Shown here: positions 59,530-64,000 of the stretch, in pieces
Numbering within the stretch: position 1 is the first letter of the stretch
Layout: each line of letters opens with the position of its first letter
From: Paenibacillus paridis
GTDB taxonomy: Bacteria > Bacillota > Bacilli > Paenibacillales > Paenibacillaceae
DNA: 64,000 nt
NCBI RefSeq assembly: GCF_006345825.1
Contig: NZ_VCIX01000092.1
Span: 1,178,001 to 1,242,000, forward strand
Direction: 5' to 3'
The notes under the pieces: generated by a model
The model's database searches: none
The model's input: only the letters and a program-made list of their open reading frames with translations
What the model was told of the DNA's origin: nothing
Position numbers and translations under genes: made by a program

Positions 59530-59566
59530 CGCATATATTTTAAAAACATTATGCGTAGGATATAAT
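59530..59566 (+). promoter_or_regulatory. Promoter and inverted repeat upstream of the DUF262 gene
   Basis: TATAAT at 59561-59566 is a clear -10. Just upstream, CGCATA (59530-59535) and TATGCG (59550-59555) form an inverted repeat around the -35 area, and another ACGCATAA lies at 59506. A repressor binding here could control the two-gene module. No regulator gene is seen nearby. Confidence 0.55.
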
Positions 59567-59594
59567 GTGAAATAGGTTTTAAGGAGGAGAAAAT

Positions 59595-60704
59595 ATGGAT
59601 ACATTGAAAGATAAACTAAGTAATTTGCAAAAAACAGCAAAAGAAAGAACTGTAAAGACTCAAAATATTGAATACGACCTTGAAACACTTGTGAAGAAAA
59701 TAAAGAAAAATATAATAAAGCTTGATCCTGAATACCAAAGGAATCATCGCTGGAATAATGATATTTCATCGCGCTTAATTGAAAGTTTAATCTTAAATAT
59801 ACCTATTCCGACAATTTATATATCACAAGATGTTGATGTTGATTTAGAAATTGATGAAGATGAAATAGCTAGATATTCAGTGATTGATGGACAACAACGT
59901 TTAACCGCAATTAATAATTATATGACTAATAGTTATCCTCTATCAGGACTTTCAGTCCTAGATGATTTGAATGGGACTTTTTATAAAGATTTGCCTACTT
60001 TTTTGACTAGAAGGTTAGAAGAAAGAACTGTTAAATGTTTAAGAATAGATTCTACAGTTGATTCACAAGTAAAGTATGATATCTTTGAACGTTTAAACAC
60101 AGGTGCCGTAAAATTAGAACCTCAGGAGTTAAGAAATGCTGTTTGTAGGGGCCCATTTAATGATTTAATAAAAAAGTTAGCAAAAAATAATGATTTTAGG
60201 GATTTATTACAAATAGACACTAAAAATCCTGAAGAAAATACAAAAGTAAAGAAAATGGAAGATGTTGAATTGGTGCTTAGATTTTTTGCACTAGGTAATG
60301 ATAATTACCTTAATTACCGCAAAGGTTTTAAACAGTTTTTAACTGACGAGATGGAAAAATTAAATAAAGAAGATTCTAATAAACTCAAAGATTTGGAAGA
60401 TGTTTTCATTAAAACAATGAGTGGAATAAAAGAGTATTTTGGTAATCTTGCTTTTGCAAAATACAAAAAACAGTCTGGTGTTCTAAAAAAAGTTTCCAAC
60501 TTTAATTCTGCTGTTTACGATGCTTTAGCAATTTCATTTTCTTCAAAGGTTAATTTAGATAACCCTTCTATTACAGCTCATACTGTTGAGGAATATAAGG
60601 AGCTTTTTAAGAGTACTAAGTTTTTTGATTCGGTTACAGGAAGCGTGAACGATCGTGAAAAGATTATTCAAAGAATAGGTAAAGTAAAAGAGGTTTTTAG
60701 ATGA
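59595..60704 (+). CDS. DUF262 (GmrS-like) protein without DUF1524
   Basis: A 369-residue DUF262 protein. The YQRNHRW motif (residues 47-53), IDGQQRLT (97-104) and FERLNTG...ELRN (164-181) are the hallmarks of the ParB/Srx-like DUF262 nucleotide-sensing nuclease, as in GmrS of GmrSD type IV restriction. The HNH nuclease DUF1524 that completes GmrSD is missing, and instead the next gene is a HEPN protein overlapping by 4 bases. The ribosome site AAGGAGGAG precedes ATG 59595. AT-rich codon use differs from the neighbours, a sign of transfer. Confidence 0.88.
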   Translation: MDTLKDKLSNLQKTAKERTVKTQNIEYDLETLVKKIKKNIIKLDPEYQRNHRWNNDISSRLIESLILNIPIPTIYISQDVDVDLEIDEDEIARYSVIDGQQRLTAINNYMTNSYPLSGLSVLDDLNGTFYKDLPTFLTRRLEERTVKCLRIDSTVDSQVKYDIFERLNTGAVKLEPQELRNAVCRGPFNDLIKKLAKNNDFRDLLQIDTKNPEENTKVKKMEDVELVLRFFALGNDNYLNYRKGFKQFLTDEMEKLNKEDSNKLKDLEDVFIKTMSGIKEYFGNLAFAKYKKQSGVLKKVSNFNSAVYDALAISFSSKVNLDNPSITAHTVEEYKELFKSTKFFDSVTGSVNDREKIIQRIGKVKEVFR

Positions 60705-61483
60705 GTACCTCTATTCATGAGTTATCATGTTCGATTGATGTGAGGTTAAATGAGGTTGGATTATTACTAGAGAAAGCTGAAGAATATAAAGACAACGAGG
60801 CCTTTTACGGAGCTCTTTGTCGTTCTTCAGCTGTTTTATTAGTTGCACATCTTGAAGGGTTTATTAAAGAAGCAGCAAAAGCACTAATCGATGATATGAA
60901 CTCATACTCAAACTTTAATGAACTACCACAAGCTATAAAAAGAACTTATTGTACGTTGTTTATACCAGGAGATGACACGGGGAATTCTGATAAGAAAATT
61001 AAAAAATTAATTGAAGTTTTTGATACCTTAGAAACAAAATTAAAAGTGGATTCTTTCCTATTTGAAAATAATAAAAATCCATCTCCAACAATTATTGATA
61101 AAGTGTGCAAAAATTTCGGTGTGAAAAACATTTTTAGTTTATTACATAACTCTAGGCTTGATGATGTATTTAGTGAAAATAAATCAGAAACTAATGAATT
61201 ATTAAATGAATTAAAGGAACATGTTATTTCTAGTGTTAAAAATTATCCATACAATTCTGACCCTACATTATTTAATATTTCGTCTGATTCTGCTCTTAAT
61301 AAGAGATCAAGGAGCCTTTGGCAAGTTTTCTTAGATGACTTGCTAATGAACAGACATACTATTGCACATGGCACATCATTTTTAAACACATTATCTTCGG
61401 AAGAAATTCAAGTGCAAAAAACAAAAGTAGAAGTTCTACACTATGCTATTATCTTGGTTCTGACGCAATGTTTGAAGATGTAA
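60701..61483 (+). CDS. HEPN protein of MAE_28990/MAE_18760 type
   Basis: A 260-residue helical protein. An N-terminal helix with LLVAHLEGFIKEAAKA and a C-terminal RHTIAHG give the HEPN Rx4H motif (Arg218, His223), the active site of HEPN ribonucleases. It matches the MAE_28990-like HEPN group. Its start overlaps the DUF262 stop as ATGA, so the two proteins are made together, and a sensor (DUF262) plus RNase (HEPN) toxin is the most economical reading. Same AT-rich base use as its partner. Confidence 0.85.
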   Translation: MSTSIHELSCSIDVRLNEVGLLLEKAEEYKDNEAFYGALCRSSAVLLVAHLEGFIKEAAKALIDDMNSYSNFNELPQAIKRTYCTLFIPGDDTGNSDKKIKKLIEVFDTLETKLKVDSFLFENNKNPSPTIIDKVCKNFGVKNIFSLLHNSRLDDVFSENKSETNELLNELKEHVISSVKNYPYNSDPTLFNISSDSALNKRSRSLWQVFLDDLLMNRHTIAHGTSFLNTLSSEEIQVQKTKVEVLHYAIILVLTQCLKM

Positions 61484-61525
61484 AATCACTACGTAAATGA
61501 TATTTTCTTGAAATAGAGTAATTTC

Positions 61526-62377
61526 CTAACTTTTTCTTATCTCATCAAAAACAGAAGCAGCTGCCTGATCGACAGATTCGAAAATGTGACCATAAATCTC
61601 AAGCATTTTGATATTTGAGTGTCCAACGCGCTTTGCTATAGCCTCAGAATGGACCTTATAAATCATCCATGAGACTGACGTGTGTCTGAGATCATGTAAA
61701 CGGATTGGCTTCAGTTGGTGACGACGATGGAAGTCGATCCATTTTTTTGTGAACCATTGCGGATCATAGAGCATACCGTCTGGGTGACAGAAAATAAATG
61801 AATGCTTGCCATCGGCCCACTGATCCAGTAGTTCAGACCGCTCAGCTTCGCGTTCAGCGTGCAGTAAGCGGAGTTCAGTCAAAATTGACTCGGAAAGATC
61901 GATCTTACGTGGTTTTCCGTTTATAGGCGGTTTTAAAATGGGAGTGCCTTCTTTCAATTTCGGAATTGATTGAGTGATGAACAGATGACCACGTTTGAGA
62001 TCAATCTTGGACCACTCGAGACCAGCTATTTCGCCACGGCGCATGCCTGTTGTCACGGCCAATGTTATGGCAGTCCTTAATTGAAGTGACTAATGTTCAA
62101 GAGCTTCGAATAGCTGCTTGATTTCTTTCTCGTTGTAAACCTCCATTTCTTTAACATCGTCCTCCTTAGGCTTCTTAATACCGGTCATAGGATATTCCTT
62201 AATGACTTTCCATTCCATTGCCTTAGTAAATATGCTTTTTAATACGCGATAGTTATACACTAAGCTTGCGGACTTTAACGGACCCAAACCATCAAGGCGT
62301 GCATTAGGCTGCCGAAGCATATCCATAAAATTGAGTATATGAAGTGTTTTAATTTGTTCCATATACATGTGGCCCAA
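61526..62377 (-). pseudogene. Tyrosine integrase, 5' truncated with an in-frame TAG
   Basis: Two frames on the minus strand, 62377-62090 and 62062-61526, are in the same reading frame and are separated only by a TAG at 62092-62090 in the sequence EALEH-stop-SLQLRTAITLAV. Together they form the core-binding and catalytic domains of a tyrosine integrase. The catalytic residues are all present: Arg in GMRRGE, HDLRH, VGHS and Tyr in MLEIYGH. The N-terminal AP2-type arm-binding domain is absent, since a TGA lies upstream near 62390. The gene is dead or at best a remnant. Confidence 0.88.
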
Positions 62378-63031
62378 AAAGGGAGCACTTCACACTTCAT
62401 TGCTTAGGGGTCTTTTTGTTTTTAAAAATACCTGGAGAAAAAAATGTGTGAAAAAAATCAAAACCTATCGTATTCAATCGTATTCTGAATTGAGTTATGT
62501 AAAACAGAAAACCCCGAAAATCCCTTTACACACTAAGGATTTACGGGTTTATGTAAATCATTCAACTGATTCATTAAAGTTCTTATGGCGTGCCGGAAAG
62601 GATTCTAATTTTTAAAAAACGCTTAGTTACAAAAAGATAGAGTCGGATTTGGATGATTTTAATTTTAGGCGACAAATGGGCGACAATTAAAGAAATAACA
62701 AAAACGCTAGAGCGTAAAACCCTTATAAACCAAGGGTTTTAAACAAAAAATCGGAGTCCTTTTTCAAGGACTCCTTTCATGGGAGAGGAGAAACCGGACG
62801 AAGAGCTTATGGGGAAACGTAAGTCTTCTCCGCGGTTGTCTACGACATCTTGCGACGCCGATAAATACATTTTGTCCGCATAATTGGAAAATATACATGG
62901 TGCTGCGAAGGAATATTTTTGTGTTTGTTTTGGAGGAAAAGGAACGCTCATATTTCGACATCCTTCTACTTTATTATGAAAGGGGTTCTATGGTACGATA
63001 GGCGGGAATGAGATAGAAGGGGGCAATTGCA
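62378..63031. other. 650-base gap, right edge of the island
   Basis: No gene is supported. It contains a hairpin AAATCCCTTTACACACTAAG (62520 region), the words TAGGCGACAAATGGGCGACA (62666-62685) that recur near the left end, the right 71-base repeat (62721-62791) and a 24-codon Cys-poor frame at 62809 that I cannot support. The final bases hold the AGAAGGGGGC ribosome site of rsmD. Confidence 0.6.
62721..62791 (+). repeat. Right 71-base imperfect direct repeat (att-like)
   Basis: Begins CCTTATAAACCAAGGG, continues AAAAAATCGGAG and hairpin GGAGTCCTTTTTCAAGGACT, and ends CATGGGAGAGGAGA, matching the left copy at 59254. A hairpin AACCCTTATAAACCAAGGGT overlaps its start. Confidence 0.7.
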
Positions 63032-63625
63032 GTGAGAGTCATTGCGGGCGAGGCCAAGGGCCGCACGCTGAAGGCTGTGCCTGGCATGAACACGAGGCCG
63101 ACAACGGATAAGGTGAAGGAAGCTATTTTCAGCATGATAGGGCCTTACTTCGACGGTGGAATGGCGCTGGACCTGTTCGCAGGTACGGGGGGATTAGGCA
63201 TTGAAGCTTGGAGCAGGGGAATCGAACGAACGGTGTTTATTGACCGGGAGAAAATAAGTGTCGATACGATCCGTCTCAACGTCGAAACGGCGAAGATGGG
63301 CAGTGCCGCTGAAATTTATAGGAATGATGCAGAGCGTGCATTGAAAGCGCTAGCGAAGCGGGAGCAGAGGTTCCGGCTTGTTTTTCTTGATCCGCCATAC
63401 AAAATGGTAACGATGGATAGTTTAATGGCTCAACTTGCGGCAAATGAAATGCTGGAGCAGGATGCCATCATTGTCGTCGAGCACGATGCGGCGCATGCCT
63501 ATCCGGAGCAGCTTGAACAATTTGACCGAATAAAGCACGCGAAGTACGGAGATACCGCCGTGTCGATTTACCACTACTACAACGCTGGCAGTCACGACGG
63601 GGGAGAATCCGATGTTAATGAATAA
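63032..63625 (+). CDS. rsmD: 16S rRNA guanine-966 N2-methyltransferase
   Basis: A 197-residue methyltransferase that modifies G966 of 16S rRNA. The start [13 protein letters not shown]-binding [15 protein letters not shown] and the catalytic LDPPYK are clear. The start is GTG 63032 with AAGGGGGC upstream. It overlaps coaD by 14 bases, the usual rsmD-coaD pair, and marks the return from the island to core genes. Confidence 0.95.
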   Translation: MRVIAGEAKGRTLKAVPGMNTRPTTDKVKEAIFSMIGPYFDGGMALDLFAGTGGLGIEAWSRGIERTVFIDREKISVDTIRLNVETAKMGSAAEIYRNDAERALKALAKREQRFRLVFLDPPYKMVTMDSLMAQLAANEMLEQDAIIVVEHDAAHAYPEQLEQFDRIKHAKYGDTAVSIYHYYNAGSHDGGESDVNE

Positions 63626-64000
63626 ACAAGAGCGAGTCGCAGTTTATCCGGGCACTTTTGACCCGGTTACTTATGGTCATTTGGATATTATTCGCAGATC
63701 TGCTAAGCAATTTGACCGGTTGATTGTAGCCGTATTGAATAATTCCAGCAAAAATCCGTTGTTCAGCGTAGAGGAGCGCAAGGCGCTCTTGTCGGAAGTT
63801 ACGCGAGATATACCAAATGTTGAAATTGACAGCTTTCGAGATTTGCTCGTTCGTTTCATGAAGTCGCGCCAGGCTAACGTCATTATTAGAGGAATTCGTT
63901 CCGTAACGGATTTTGAATACGAGCTGCAGCTGGCGTCAACCAATCATTTGCTCGATGCTGAAATCGATACCATGTTTATGATGACTAATCCGAAGTATTC
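63612..64000 (+). CDS. coaD: Phosphopantetheine adenylyltransferase (3' end outside window)
   Basis: The first 129 codons of CoaD, which adenylates 4-phosphopantetheine to dephospho-coenzyme A. The nucleotidyltransferase motif [13 protein letters not shown] is at the start and [18 protein letters not shown] later. The start ATG 63612 follows GGGGGAG and lies inside the end of rsmD; ATG 63618 is an alternative. The gene is cut by the window edge, not broken. Confidence 0.95.
   Translation, partial: MLMNKQERVAVYPGTFDPVTYGHLDIIRRSAKQFDRLIVAVLNNSSKNPLFSVEERKALLSEVTRDIPNVEIDSFRDLLVRFMKSRQANVIIRGIRSVTDFEYELQLASTNHLLDAEIDTMFMMTNPKY

Larger units (their letters stand above)
58860..59594. other. 735-base gap containing an att-like repeat and island promoter
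   Basis: No gene is supported. It contains the left 71-base direct repeat (59254-59324), a short Cys-containing open frame of 21 codons at 59334 behind GGGAGAGGAGAG that I cannot confirm, three GGCGAC/GGTGAC words at 59409-59444, three copies of a CGCATA motif, and the promoter of the DUF262 gene. The DNA turns clearly AT-rich here. Confidence 0.6.

Noticed and set aside
62367-62615. An 82-codon plus-strand frame at the island edge
   Set aside because: Antisense and beyond the dead integrase, with no ribosome site; likely chance in AT-rich DNA.

Overview
The window comes from a spore-forming Firmicute of the Paenibacillus/Cohnella type (Paenibacillaceae). Evidence: the conserved order remA-gmk-rpoZ ... 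coaBC-priA-def-fmt-rsmB-rlmN-prpC-prkC-rsgA-rpe-spoVM, then rpmB, an Asp23/YloU gene, fakA, degV, recG and spoVIF; many sporulation and germination genes (spoVM, spoVIF, a gerK-type operon, YjcZ-family peptides); strong AGGAGG-type ribosome sites, several of which select TTG or GTG starts; and a bacillithiol-transferase-like gene. The species cannot be named from the sequence alone.

Layout. 0-1.4 kb: remA-gmk-rpoZ, closed by a terminator. 1.6-6.0 kb: accessory genes between rpoZ and coaBC, namely a Btr-like AraC regulator and a siderophore-binding lipoprotein, each behind its own Fur box, then a small membrane protein, a Nudix hydrolase and a DinB/BstA protein. 6.0-24.9 kb: an almost gap-free housekeeping block for coenzyme A, replication restart, translation start, rRNA modification, the PrpC/PrkC signalling pair, ribosome assembly, fatty-acid kinase and recombination, plus the 26-codon spoVM.

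24.9-57.0 kb: a mosaic of small operons. They are an SRAP DNA-crosslink protein; a DUF2515 gene; an SOS operon (two LexA boxes, a 69-aa protein, a Y-family polymerase, YolD); cysK; a gerKA-gerKC-gerKB operon with a glycosyltransferase-methyltransferase fusion; a TPP-riboswitch operon (thiY, thiamine-binding protein, thiX, thiZ, TatD-like hydrolase); a secreted GH5 glucanase; a Rieske-FAD oxidoreductase with an MFS transporter; a NucB-excalibur lipoprotein; two tandem YjcZ peptides; a BenE-like transporter; an orphan NarL-type regulator; a SCO1-like protein; an Rrf2 regulator; small membrane proteins; and CsaA.

57.0-63.0 kb: a low-density, AT-rich stretch. It holds a GNAT remnant, a lipoprotein, a glutamine-alternating protein, and an island bounded by 71-bp imperfect direct repeats. 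The island carries a two-gene module, a DUF262 (GmrS-like) protein overlapping a HEPN protein with an Rx4H motif, beside an integrase killed by an in-frame TAG and a 5' truncation. This module is the best candidate here for an undescribed defence-type system. 63.0-64.0 kb returns to housekeeping with rsmD and coaD, which runs off the edge. I infer that the roughly 38 kb between spoVIF and rsmD is an accessory region placed between core genes.

I see no rRNA or tRNA genes, no CRISPR array and no intact insertion sequence.
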